Shown here: positions 16,971 to 25,689 of the stretch, in pieces
Numbering within the stretch: position 1 is the stretch's first letter
Layout: each line of letters opens with the position of its first letter
NCBI GenBank assembly: GCA_943332615.1
Contig: CALQQB010000005.1
Location: forward strand, 1 to 64,000
DNA from: Phenylobacterium deserti
GTDB taxonomy: Bacteria; Pseudomonadota; Alphaproteobacteria; Caulobacterales; Caulobacteraceae
DNA: 64,000 nt
Direction: 5' to 3'
Notes under the pieces: generated by a model
The model's database searches: none
Told to the model about the DNA's origin: nothing
The model's input: the letters and a program-made list of their open reading frames with translations, nothing else
Made by a program: the position numbers and the translations under genes

Positions 16971-18236
16971 CTAGGTCGGGGACTCGTCTGGCGGACGGCG
17001 CGCGCCCCACAGGCCCGCGAGCGCCAGCACCACGCCGCAGGCGATGATCACCCAGGCCACCGACCAAAGGCGGAACACCACCGGGCCGAGCGAGGCGCCC
17101 AGCATGGTGGCAGCGGCCAGGATCGCATAGCGCAGGCGGAACACCGCCGTGGCGTCGGCGACATCCATCCGGGTCTGGAAAAACGGCATCATCTGCAGGA
17201 ACGCCATGGAGCCGCCGACGCCCAGGACGAAGCCCCCGGCCGCCATGGCCAGCGGCGCGACCTGCGGTGGCGCGACCAGCGCGGCGACCCCGATGGCGGC
17301 CAGCCCCGCGCCCCTCAGCACGTAGCCCGCGAACAGGAATCGCCAGCCGTCGCGCACCCGCCACGACACGGTGATGAGGTTGGTCAGCCCGTCCCCCACC
17401 GCCTGGGTGGCCATCACCAGGGCCAGGGTAGGCAACCCGCCCGGCACGCTGCCCTGCGCCAGCAGCAGAGGCAGGCCCAGGGCGAACCCCAGCGAGCGGG
17501 TGGCGTAGGAGACGCCGGCGGTGGCCAGAATGGCGCGGGCGCCCGCTGTCGCCCGCGCCGCACGCCAGCCGCGGGCGAGGCGTTGCCGGACGGTGGCGGG
17601 CGTGGCTGCGGCCGGCGTGTCCGCGTCGAATCGCTGGCCGGCGGCGGCGATGGAGCCGGCCGAGGCCAGGAAGCTTGCCGAGTTGGCGGTGAGCAGGTGG
17701 ATCGTCGGTGCGACGGACGCGATCGCCGCGCCCAGGGCGGCGCCGGCGATCACCGCCAGCCGGCCGGTGACGTCGAACAAGCCGTTGAGCGCGCGCAGGC
17801 GATCGGGGTCTGGCATCAGGCGCGGGACCACCGCCTGCAGCGCCGGGTCGAACACCGCCTGGATCCCCGCCAGCACCACGCCGGCGGCGATCAGCAGCGG
17901 CAGGGACAGGCCGATGGTGAAGGCGGCGACGACGACCGCGGCGGTGACGGCGGCGCGGATCAGGTCGGCCCAGATCATCACCCGGCGCGCACTCAGCCCG
18001 TCGACCAGGGCACCCGCCCCCAGGGCGAAGGCCAGCATGGCGGCGGACTGCGCAATCGGCAGCCAGGCGGCGTCCGCCCCCGCCATGCCGACGGCCAGCC
18101 AGATGGCGCCCAGCCGATAGAGCTCGCTGCCCGCGTCGGACAGCGCCTGCCCGGCCCACAGCGTGCGAACGCTCCGGTCCCTCAGCAGTCCGACATAGGG
18201 ATGGGGCCCGTCAGTCCCCTTGGCCGCCCGGGACAT
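16971..18236 (-). CDS. MFS transporter
   Basis: This 421-residue protein has about twelve hydrophobic segments. The N-terminal part (RDRSVRTLWAGQALSDAGSE...LGAIWLAVGM) is the MFS_3-type opening of drug or siderophore exporters, followed by a loop with GLSARRVMIWADLIRAA, which corresponds to the family motif between TM2 and TM3. I start at ATG 18236 (MSRAAKGTDGP); a start at 18266 would add ten residues. It is divergent from the UxaA gene with a strong inverted repeat between them. The substrate cannot be told from sequence. Confidence 0.85.
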   Translation of the reverse strand: MSRAAKGTDGPHPYVGLLRDRSVRTLWAGQALSDAGSELYRLGAIWLAVGMAGADAAWLPIAQSAAMLAFALGAGALVDGLSARRVMIWADLIRAAVTAAVVVAAFTIGLSLPLLIAAGVVLAGIQAVFDPALQAVVPRLMPDPDRLRALNGLFDVTGRLAVIAGAALGAAIASVAPTIHLLTANSASFLASAGSIAAAGQRFDADTPAAATPATVRQRLARGWRAARATAGARAILATAGVSYATRSLGFALGLPLLLAQGSVPGGLPTLALVMATQAVGDGLTNLITVSWRVRDGWRFLFAGYVLRGAGLAAIGVAALVAPPQVAPLAMAAGGFVLGVGGSMAFLQMMPFFQTRMDVADATAVFRLRYAILAAATMLGASLGPVVFRLWSVAWVIIACGVVLALAGLWGARRPPDESPT

Positions 18237-18266
18237 GATTCGCCATCCCCTCCGCCGACAGACCAT

Positions 18267-18304
18267 AAGGCGCCGGGGTCAGGCGCCGACCCTGCCGGCG
18301 CCTT
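18267..18304. promoter_or_regulatory. Inverted repeat in the MFS / UxaA divergent intergenic region
   Basis: AAGGCGCCGG at 18267-18276 and CCGGCGCCTT at 18295-18304 are perfect 10-bp arms. Inside them GGTC (18277-18280) pairs with GACC (18288-18291). It lies between two divergent starts (18236 minus, 18365 plus), so it cannot terminate either gene. An operator controlling both promoters, or a 5'-leader hairpin of the dehydratase mRNA, is more likely. Confidence 0.5.
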
Positions 18305-18364
18305 TCATTGAAGTCCGCGCCGCAACCGTCCAGACTGACCGTTCGATAGTGGAGAGCGTGCGAC

Positions 18365-19894
18365 GTGTCGGGGGTGCGGGATCAAGCCGAGCGGCCGGTC
18401 ATCCGACTGCACCTACTGGACAATATCGTCGTCGCCAGTGCCCGCCTGCCCAAGGGCGCCATCGTCGATAGCGAGGGCGTGGTCGCGCTCGACCCGGTCC
18501 CCGCCGGCCACAAGCTCGCCACCGCCTTCATCGCCGCCGGCCAACCCATACTGAAGTACGGCCAGGTCATCGGGGCGGCGACGCGGGACATCCCCGCCGG
18601 CGCTCACGTCCACACCCAGAATCTCGCCGTCTCCGCGCTCCGCCGCGACGCCGAGCGCGGCGCGGCCCTACCCCGCTACGAACCGGCCCGCAGCTTCCAA
18701 GGCTACCGTCGCGCCGACGGCCGCGTCGGCGTGCGCAATCACGTGGGCGTGCTGACATCCGTCAACTGCTCGGCCACCGTCGCCCGCCTGATCGCCACCG
18801 AGGCGGAGCGGTCCGGCATGCTGGACGCCTATCCCAACATCGACGGCGTGGTCCCGATCACCCACACCTCCGGCTGCGGCATGGCCGACAAGGGCGAGGG
18901 CTTCGACATCCTGCGCCGCACGCTGTGGGGCACGGCCGCCAACCCCAACTTCGGCGCCGTGATGCTGGTGGGCCTGGGCTGCGAGGTGATCCAGACCGGC
19001 CGCTTCGCCAAGGACTTCGGCCTCGCCGGCCGCGACAGCTTCCAGGCCTTCACCATCCAGGACGTCGGCGGCACCCGGCGCGCCGTCGAAGCGGGCCTGG
19101 AGCGCCTCGCCGACCTGCTGGCCATCGCCAACGCCACCCATCGCACCGAATGCCCCGCCTCCGAACTGGTGCTGGGCCTGCAGTGTGGGGGATCCGACGG
19201 CTGGTCCGGCGTCACCTCCAACCCGGCCCTGGGCGACGCCGTCGACCGCCTGGTGGCGCTGGGCGGCACGGCGATGCTGTCGGAAACCCCGGAGATCTAT
19301 GGCGCCGAGCACCTGCTCTATGCCAGGTCCGCCTCAGACGCCGTATCGGCAAAGCTACGCGCTCGTCTCGACTGGTGGGAGGCGTATGTCGCCAAGCATG
19401 GCGGCGAGATGGACAACAACCCCTCCCCCGGCAACAAGGCCGGCGGCCTCACCACCATCCTGGAAAAGTCCCTGGGCGCGGTGGCCAAGAGCGGCGCCTC
19501 GACGCTGACGGACGTCATCGAGTACGCCGAGCAGCTACGGCGCCGCGGCCTGGTGTTCATGGACTCGCCAGGCTTCGATCCCTGCTCCGCCACCGGCCAG
19601 GTCGCCTCGGGGGCCACCATGATCGCCTTCACCACCGGCCGCGGCTCGGCCTTCGGGTTCAAGCCCTCGCCCTCGATCAAGCTCAGTTCCAACTCCGAGA
19701 TCTACCGCCGCATGACCGAGGACATCGACCTCGACTGCGGAACCATCGCCACCGGCCACGCCACCGTCGCCGACAAGGGCGCCGAGATCCTCGACTACCT
19801 GCTGGACTGCGCCTCCGGCCGCCAGACCAAGAGCGAAGCCCTGGGCTACGGCGGCAGCGAGTTCGTGCCGTGGATCATCGGCGCCACGATGTAG
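18365..19894 (+). CDS. UxaA-family altronate/galactarate dehydratase-like enzyme
   Basis: This 509-residue protein begins at GTG 18365 with GGAGAG eight bases upstream. An N-terminal SAF domain spans about residues 12-95 (RLHLLDNIVVASARLPKGA). The catalytic UxaA/GarD domain follows, with GYRRADGRVGVRNHVGVLTS, THTSGCGMADKGEG, GLGCEVIQ, LQCGGSDGWSG and NPSPGNKAGGLTTILEKSLG motifs. Members dehydrate sugar acids such as altronate or galactarate, using iron or another metal. The adjacent divergent MFS gene could supply substrate, though no isomerase or aldolase partners are nearby. The exact sugar acid is not determined. Confidence 0.9.
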   Translation: MSGVRDQAERPVIRLHLLDNIVVASARLPKGAIVDSEGVVALDPVPAGHKLATAFIAAGQPILKYGQVIGAATRDIPAGAHVHTQNLAVSALRRDAERGAALPRYEPARSFQGYRRADGRVGVRNHVGVLTSVNCSATVARLIATEAERSGMLDAYPNIDGVVPITHTSGCGMADKGEGFDILRRTLWGTAANPNFGAVMLVGLGCEVIQTGRFAKDFGLAGRDSFQAFTIQDVGGTRRAVEAGLERLADLLAIANATHRTECPASELVLGLQCGGSDGWSGVTSNPALGDAVDRLVALGGTAMLSETPEIYGAEHLLYARSASDAVSAKLRARLDWWEAYVAKHGGEMDNNPSPGNKAGGLTTILEKSLGAVAKSGASTLTDVIEYAEQLRRRGLVFMDSPGFDPCSATGQVASGATMIAFTTGRGSAFGFKPSPSIKLSSNSEIYRRMTEDIDLDCGTIATGHATVADKGAEILDYLLDCASGRQTKSEALGYGGSEFVPWIIGATM

Positions 19895-19999
19895 CCCTCG
19901 CCGCCCTCCGGGCAGGCGCGGCGTCAGGCCGAAGCTACAACGCTGTCATGCACGGGCCTTTCGTGATCTTATCATTCTGCAGGTGTGGGGATTTCCACG

Positions 20000-22540
20000 G
20001 TGGACAAGCAGGCCTCCAGTCCCCGCGAGTCGATGCCGCGGGCGCCGGCCGGCCAACCGGCCGAGCGACCCTACGCAGGCGCCCATCTCGAAGACTTCAG
20101 CCCCGCCGGGGACAGCCTGCGGGCGTTCGCCGACCTGGCGCGCAACGGCCCGCGCGCGGTCGCCCAGCGGCGAGCGCTGACCTCCATGTTCGGGTCACAC
20201 GCCCCGCCTGCCGCCGAGGCGGCCGTGCAACGCAAGCTGGAGATGTCGCGGGCCCTCGACCGGTTGGGCAAGCCGCAACGGCTGCGCACGATGCTGGAGG
20301 CCCATGATATCGGCCGGCTTCACGAGCGGGTGCTCGGGGCCATCGACGCCAACTTGCCGATGCTCGCCGCGATGAAGCTCCCCGGACTCGCCGAGACGCA
20401 TGCTGAACTGCGGCGTCCTCTGGCGTTCGAAAACAATCTCTGGTCGCTCGTCGATAGCCCGGTCGACTACGGCGAGATCAATCTCGACAATCCTCAGCAC
20501 GTCTATCTCTACGTCAAGGAAGCCAGCCGTTTTCTGAACGTGAATTACGCGGCCAGCGAGGCCGGCGACGTCAAGGCGGAACTGCTGAAGGAGCAGAAGC
20601 TCCGTGAGAAGGGTGTCTTCACCGGCCCCGCGTCGAGATCTCCGGGTCTTGCGGCCGAGACGTTTCATGTCGCCCTGCTCGGCACGAGCGCTAGCATCGC
20701 CGACTATATAACCGTCCACGGAACCGCGCTGGACCCGGCGTCCACGGTGATTATCGGCGACTCCCAGCCTTGGAAACCAAGTCCCGACGATCTGCGCAGC
20801 CGCGGCATCACTTTCATCAATCACCCGGCCCATATGACCTCGCCGCTGCGCGACACGACTCAACTTCCGGAGGCGGGCGCCCCTGAAACCTTCGAAGGCG
20901 CCGCCAAGCGACTAAGCGACGACATCGACGCCGTGATCATGCGCTTCGGAGCCCGCAAGGTGCCGGCCACGATAACCAAGGTGTCGCGGCTGGAGGAGGT
21001 CCCGCACGTCGGCTGGTACCAAATTCAGACCAGCGCCGGCCGCTTCTTCACGCGCAAGGTCGTCTCCGGTCTCGGCATCGGACCGCACCGGTTCGCAGGC
21101 ATGAACAAGGTCAAGTCGCCGAGCGGCGAGGTCGCGGGGCCGAGCGAGCGGGTGATGGACCTCGACGCCTTCCAGCGCGCGGCGGGAAATCCGTTGTCGG
21201 AGTTGTCACGACAGAATGGTGTCCGGAAGCTGAGGATCGGGGTCTCGGGACCGAACGCCGGGACAGACGCTGTCCACACCGCCACCGCGAAGGGAATGAC
21301 CGTGCACTGGATGGTCTCGGCGGATGGCCCGGCCATCGCCGAGGGCATGGGCAACGCGATCGGCGCGCCTGGGCTGGTCACTGTCTACTTCGACTATCTG
21401 AACGGCTGGACGCTGCCTTCTGCGACACAGATCCAACTCGATATCAGCGGCAAGGCGTGGCCCGACAAGGGCGTGACCCGCGAAAAGGCCGAGCAGAAGT
21501 TCCTGAGTGGACATCATGGCTGGAACCCACCCTCGCGGGGGACTTCCGTCGAGGTGGACTACCTCGTCATCGCCCAGGGCCCGAACGTGCCGGCCATATG
21601 GAACGTCTTCGATCCCACCGCGACCAAGGATCTCGAGTTGAAGGGCGACAAGAATGGCCGCTTCGGCGCGCCCACCGCCATCGGCGACAGTTTCAACCAG
21701 GGGCCCATCGAAACCACACTAATGGCCAGCGAATACAACGTCCGTAACATCGGCATCCGACGGGTCCTGATCGAGGCCTCGAAGTCGGGCGGCATCGCCG
21801 GCGGCGACAGCTTCATTTACTCCGAGGTCGGAGACGAGCTGCTGGGACGCGCCCACGCCATACTGGGCGTGACCGAGTTCGCCCCGATCACGCTGCAGGC
21901 CGGCGTGGCGCCGCGCCTCGCGTCGACCGACAATTCCTTCGAGATCATCGGCGGCTCGGCAATCCGCATCCTCAACTATCTCGATGGCTTGGCGACCCCG
22001 GCGAGGCCCCTGAGACCCGGCGAGGTTGAGGCGCCTGAAGCGGGCGCGGCGCGCCTGGAGCGCGAAAAGCATCTGAGCGAAATCCCCGACGGGCTGAAGG
22101 GCGGAGGCAAGGAAGATCAGATGAAGAAGGTGCTCGAGACCCTCTCGTCGCCGACGATCCTCAACAACGACCAGTTGACGCCGATCCGCAGTCAGATCGA
22201 GGCTGCCGGCGACTACGCGCCGGGCTATGTCGGAACGAAGGAATCGAATTTCGTCACCGATGACCAGACGATGATCGCGGCTCAGATCGCGGCCGCCTAT
22301 CCCGACATACCCGGCGAACTCGCCAATTGGGTGACCCAGAAAATCATCCAGGATCGGCGCCGGACCCCAAGCGCCTCCGGCCCCTCCGGAGGCATCAGGC
22401 CTGGAACGACCAAGGGCAGCCGGGAGTTCGTCGACCGATGGAAGGGGAAGCTTGCGGAACTCAACACGGCGTTTTCGCCCACACGGCTACAAGGGCTCAT
22501 CGCCGAAGCGGTCACCGCAGCCGCTGAACGGCGGCGCTAA
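20000..22540 (+). CDS. Candidate eCIS cargo protein with FAD/NAD(P)-binding-like fold
   Basis: I start this 846-residue protein at GTG 20000, which has GGGGA eight bases upstream; GTG 19985 is also possible. Residues 38-65 (core ARNGPRAVAQRRAL) and a second VQRKLEM at about 76-82 resemble the N-terminal leader of eCIS-loaded proteins, typically written as ...NSPxxxAQRKLQ.... The body has two degenerate Rossmann-like motifs: HVALLGTSASIADY (about 223-236) and RIGVSGPNAGTDAV (about 412-425). A later VDYLVIAQGP (about 520-529) is like the A-x-G motif of flavin monooxygenases. The canonical GxGxxG is not intact. The gene lies 3.5 kb from the eCIS operon and has more A/T in third positions than its neighbours. 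The cargo call is an inference, and the enzymatic activity is open. Confidence 0.65.
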   Translation: MDKQASSPRESMPRAPAGQPAERPYAGAHLEDFSPAGDSLRAFADLARNGPRAVAQRRALTSMFGSHAPPAAEAAVQRKLEMSRALDRLGKPQRLRTMLEAHDIGRLHERVLGAIDANLPMLAAMKLPGLAETHAELRRPLAFENNLWSLVDSPVDYGEINLDNPQHVYLYVKEASRFLNVNYAASEAGDVKAELLKEQKLREKGVFTGPASRSPGLAAETFHVALLGTSASIADYITVHGTALDPASTVIIGDSQPWKPSPDDLRSRGITFINHPAHMTSPLRDTTQLPEAGAPETFEGAAKRLSDDIDAVIMRFGARKVPATITKVSRLEEVPHVGWYQIQTSAGRFFTRKVVSGLGIGPHRFAGMNKVKSPSGEVAGPSERVMDLDAFQRAAGNPLSELSRQNGVRKLRIGVSGPNAGTDAVHTATAKGMTVHWMVSADGPAIAEGMGNAIGAPGLVTVYFDYLNGWTLPSATQIQLDISGKAWPDKGVTREKAEQKFLSGHHGWNPPSRGTSVEVDYLVIAQGPNVPAIWNVFDPTATKDLELKGDKNGRFGAPTAIGDSFNQGPIETTLMASEYNVRNIGIRRVLIEASKSGGIAGGDSFIYSEVGDELLGRAHAILGVTEFAPITLQAGVAPRLASTDNSFEIIGGSAIRILNYLDGLATPARPLRPGEVEAPEAGAARLEREKHLSEIPDGLKGGGKEDQMKKVLETLSSPTILNNDQLTPIRSQIEAAGDYAPGYVGTKESNFVTDDQTMIAAQIAAAYPDIPGELANWVTQKIIQDRRRTPSASGPSGGIRPGTTKGSREFVDRWKGKLAELNTAFSPTRLQGLIAEAVTAAAERRR

Positions 22541-22823
22541 CGGCCCCGAAAACGACGTCCCAGTAGATCGCATCGCCCTTCCTTTCGCAGTCGGAACTGC
22601 CCCCCGCACGGAGCAGCGCGTCCTCGCGAATGTCGTTTCGGGGTACGTAGTAGGTTGGCGGATGGCTGGTCTCCAGCGTCCGCACGGCTCGACGCGTCGA
22701 GGCGATCACCACCTCGCGGTGGACGATGACGATCTCCGCGGCCGTGGCTTCGGCGATCGGCGGGCGCGGGTAGGACCAGACGCTTTCCTGGCCTGGACCG
22801 ATCGGATCGGGCGTCGGCCTCAT
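22512..22823 (-). CDS. DUF427-family protein, C-terminally truncated
   Basis: This 103-residue protein reads MRPTPDPIGPGQESVWSYPR and then RTLETSHPPTYYVPRNDI, clear DUF427 signatures (small beta-barrel family of unknown function). Relatives continue after the YWDV motif with a GR-A...W-YPxP...DHVAFY segment. Here the frame reads 13 unrelated residues after YWDV and stops at 22512. Those residues are antisense to the 3' end of the cargo gene, so the DUF427 gene was probably cut by recombination. Its ATG overlaps the DCC gene stop (ATGA). It may be non-functional. Confidence 0.75.
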   Translation of the reverse strand: MRPTPDPIGPGQESVWSYPRPPIAEATAAEIVIVHREVVIASTRRAVRTLETSHPPTYYVPRNDIREDALLRAGGSSDCERKGDAIYWDVVFGAVSAAVQRLR

Positions 22824-23191
22824 GCGCGATCCCATCGCGCAACGGCGCGCTGAAGTCTTGGCCGAACCCGCAGGAATAGCCCATAGGCCCATTCGAGCAC
22901 GCCCAGCACGATCGGCGACCGCGCAGCCAACCCAAGCGGCCTCAGCGCCGGGACCGCGCGCCACATCGCCGCGAACGCTGCTGCGCCGCACCGGAGCTCG
23001 CCGTCCTCGAGCGCGTGGAAGCGCGCCAGCAGCGTCTGGCGATCCAGCGGGCACGATGCCGGCTCCGCGGACGCCGCATCTACGAATTGAATTCTCGCCG
23101 CGCGATCGAGCCTGCGGATCAGGGCGATCTCGCGTCGGCAAAGCGGGCATTGAGCGTCATACCAAACCGTCAAGCTGGTCATGTCCGTCAA
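22820..23191 (-). CDS. DCC-family thiol-disulfide oxidoreductase-like protein (DUF393)
   Basis: This 123-residue protein starts MTDMTSLTVWYDAQCPLCRR. The YDxxCPLC motif, with a CxxC pair near residues 15-18, defines the DCC/DUF393 family, which has a thioredoxin-like fold and a proposed redox role. RFHALEDGELRCGAAAF in the middle is also typical. A hydrophobic stretch near residues 85-105 may be membrane-associated. It is translationally coupled to the truncated DUF427 gene. No substrate is known. Confidence 0.88.
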   Translation of the reverse strand: MTDMTSLTVWYDAQCPLCRREIALIRRLDRAARIQFVDAASAEPASCPLDRQTLLARFHALEDGELRCGAAAFAAMWRAVPALRPLGLAARSPIVLGVLEWAYGLFLRVRPRLQRAVARWDRA

Positions 23192-23307
23192 TTAGGCGCG
23201 CGTCGCCCTCAACGCCACCCGGCCCCCCGCGCAAAATACCTGGAGCGACCCAGGGGAAACCTCGCTAGGGGTCCATCCGACTGCCAACGCTCCCGGGAAC
23301 CTCCACC

Positions 23308-24558
23308 ATGGCTCGCATGAAGTTCGGCGCCTTCCTCGCCCCGCACCACCCCATCGGCGAGCACCCGATGCTGCAGATGCGCAACGACATCAAATTCGCC
23401 GCCCAGCTCGACGCCCTGGGCTACGACGAGTTCTGGGTCGGCGAGCACCACTCAACCGGCTGGGAGATGATCGCCTCGCCGGAGATGTTCCTGGCCGCCG
23501 TCGCCGAGCACACCCACCGCATCCGCCTGGGCACGGGCGTCGTCTCGCTGCCCTACCACCACCCCTTCAACGTCGCCCAGCGCATGGTCCAGCTGGACCA
23601 TTTGAGCGGCGGCCGGGTGATCTTCGGCACCGGCCCGGGCGCCCTGCCGTCCGACGCCCACATGCTGGGCATCGACCCCATGACCCAGCGCGACCGCCAG
23701 GACGAGGCGATCGGCGTGCTCAAGCGGCTGTTCGCCGGCGAGCGGGTAACTCACAAGAGCGACTGGTTCACCCTGCAGGACGCGCGCCTGCAGCTGTTCC
23801 CGCTGCAGGAAGAGCTGCCGATGGTCACCGCCTCCTCGATCAGCCCGTCGGGCATGACCCTGGCCGGCAAGTACGGGATCGGGGTGCTGTCGATCGGCTC
23901 CAATTCCGACGCGGGCCTGGCCGCCCTGCCCACCCAGTGGGGCTTCGCCGAGCAGGCCGCCGCCAAATCGGGCAAGGTGATCGATCGCAAGGACTGGCGC
24001 GTGCTGATGTCCTGGCACATCGCCGAAACGCGCGAGGAAGCCCGCGCCCAGGCCGGCCAGGGCCTGATGACTTGGCACAACGAATACACGGTCGGCACCC
24101 TGATGCGTCCGGGCGCCCTGCCGTTCGCCAGCCCCGATCAGGCAGTCGATCAGACCGCCTTCGTGGACGGCGCCTCTTCGGTCATCGGCACGCCGGACGA
24201 CCTGATCGCCGCGATCCGCAAGCTGCACGCCTCGGCCGGCGGCTTCGGCGTGGTGCTGGGCTTCGCCCACGACTGGGCCAACCGCGAGAACACGTCGCGC
24301 AGCTGGGACCTCGTGGGCCGCTACGTGATCCCGGAGATCAACGGCCTGCTCGAGGGCTACCGCACCTCGCGTCAGTACGTGGTCGAGCACCGCGAGTCGT
24401 TCGAGCGCGCCGGCCAGGCGGTGCTCAGCAAGATCATGTCGCACGAGGGCGCCGCCGCTGCGCTAAAGGCCGGCATGTCCACCGGCGCCGCCATGCAGTC
24501 CCCCAACGCGCCGGACCTCAACAAGGCCGCCGAGCAGATGAACGCGGCGGGCGAATAG
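23308..24558 (+). CDS. Luciferase-like (LLM class) flavin-dependent monooxygenase
   Basis: This 416-residue protein has the bacterial luciferase-like TIM-barrel pattern: MKFGAFLAPHHPIGEHPML at the start, LGYDEFWVGEHHSTGWE, RIRLGTGVVSLPYHHPFNVA and LDHLSGGRVIFGTGPGALPS. It resembles limonene 1,2-monooxygenase-type LLM enzymes in length and in the EHHSTGWE motif. Such enzymes oxidise organic substrates using reduced flavin supplied by a separate reductase. No reductase gene is adjacent. It is monocistronic and convergent with the hydrolase gene. The substrate is unknown. Confidence 0.9.
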   Translation: MARMKFGAFLAPHHPIGEHPMLQMRNDIKFAAQLDALGYDEFWVGEHHSTGWEMIASPEMFLAAVAEHTHRIRLGTGVVSLPYHHPFNVAQRMVQLDHLSGGRVIFGTGPGALPSDAHMLGIDPMTQRDRQDEAIGVLKRLFAGERVTHKSDWFTLQDARLQLFPLQEELPMVTASSISPSGMTLAGKYGIGVLSIGSNSDAGLAALPTQWGFAEQAAAKSGKVIDRKDWRVLMSWHIAETREEARAQAGQGLMTWHNEYTVGTLMRPGALPFASPDQAVDQTAFVDGASSVIGTPDDLIAAIRKLHASAGGFGVVLGFAHDWANRENTSRSWDLVGRYVIPEINGLLEGYRTSRQYVVEHRESFERAGQAVLSKIMSHEGAAAALKAGMSTGAAMQSPNAPDLNKAAEQMNAAGE

Positions 24559-24590
24559 CCCCCCGCCCGCCTGCTCAGCGATCAACGCGC

Positions 24591-25478
24591 CTACTCGGCC
24601 AGGAACGCCTCCGCCTCGCCCATGAAGGGGTCGAGCTGGTCATGGTGTACCCAGTGGCCGGCGCCTTCGAAGTTCACCAGCCTGGCGTTCTGGAAGTGCT
24701 GGATGCGGCCATCCACGACGGGATCTGACGCCCACGACTCCGCGCCGCGCACCAGCAGCACCGGCGCCGTCACGCCCCGCCAAAGCCGGTGCTGGTCGGC
24801 ATGCGAGAGGCCTCCGACACCGCCGCCCCAGCGGGCCTGGTTGTCGAATTTCCAGGAATAGGTGCCGTCCTCGTTCTGGTGGGCCCCGTAGACCGTCAGA
24901 TGTCGCGCCTGTTCGGGGGTCAGGTGAGGGTTCTCTTCGGCCATGCGCGTGACGGCATCGTCCAGGCTGGCGTAGCGGCGGGGCGAGCGGCCGGAACTCT
25001 CGCGGCGATCGGCGACCCAGGTACGCAGGCGTTGTTCCACCGTGCGCTTTGCCTGCTCCGCCATCACCGTGGGCGACGGGCCCAGGCCCTCGATCGCGAT
25101 GATTTTCTTCACGTTCTCCGGGAAGGCGCCGCAGTAGTTCAGCGAAATCCCCGCGCCCATGGAGTGGGCGATGATCGTCACCGGCGCCACACCCCGCTGA
25201 TGGATGATCTGGGCCAGGTCATAGATGTAGGCCGCCATGTCATAGCCACCACCCACGGCCCAGGCGCTGTCCCCGTGTCCGCGCAGGTCCGGGGCGATCA
25301 CATGGTAGCGGTCGCGAAGCCGCTCGGCCACCCAGTCCCAGTTGCGGCAATGGTCCCGGCCCCCATGGACCAGCACCAGGGGCGGCGCCGTCGGGTTTCC
25401 CCAGTCGACGTAGTGCATGCGCAGCCGCTGCGAGAAATAGAAGTGGGACGTCGGGCCTTCCATGGCGGTCTCCGGCAA
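24591..25478 (-). CDS. Alpha/beta hydrolase
   Basis: This 295-residue protein shows an alpha/beta-hydrolase core: PPLVLVHGGRDHCRNWD (oxyanion region), HVIAPDLRGHGDS and IIAHSMGAGISLNY with the nucleophile serine (AHSMG, alanine in place of the more common first glycine). A late GAGHWVHHDQLDPFM supplies the catalytic histidine, and VLLVRGAES the acid region. It resembles esterases, epoxide hydrolases and C-C hydrolases, and the reaction cannot be chosen between them. ATG 25463 is an alternative start. It is convergent with the LLM monooxygenase, and a joint degradative role is possible but unproven. Confidence 0.88.
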   Translation of the reverse strand: MPETAMEGPTSHFYFSQRLRMHYVDWGNPTAPPLVLVHGGRDHCRNWDWVAERLRDRYHVIAPDLRGHGDSAWAVGGGYDMAAYIYDLAQIIHQRGVAPVTIIAHSMGAGISLNYCGAFPENVKKIIAIEGLGPSPTVMAEQAKRTVEQRLRTWVADRRESSGRSPRRYASLDDAVTRMAEENPHLTPEQARHLTVYGAHQNEDGTYSWKFDNQARWGGGVGGLSHADQHRLWRGVTAPVLLVRGAESWASDPVVDGRIQHFQNARLVNFEGAGHWVHHDQLDPFMGEAEAFLAE

Positions 25479-25689
25479 CAGGACGCGACCCTTAGCACCC
25501 GCCGCCCGAAAGCCTCCACCACATCAGGACCGCGCCGCCGGCATGGGCATGGGTTTCGGTCGATGCGATCTGGGGTCCCGGATTGGTCCAGGGAACAGGC
25601 CTACCGTCACCGACGTCGGAATTTCACCGTGGCCCGCGACAACGCCACTGACCCGAGAACCAGCGGCGCGTCGCGATCAACCGGGGTGT

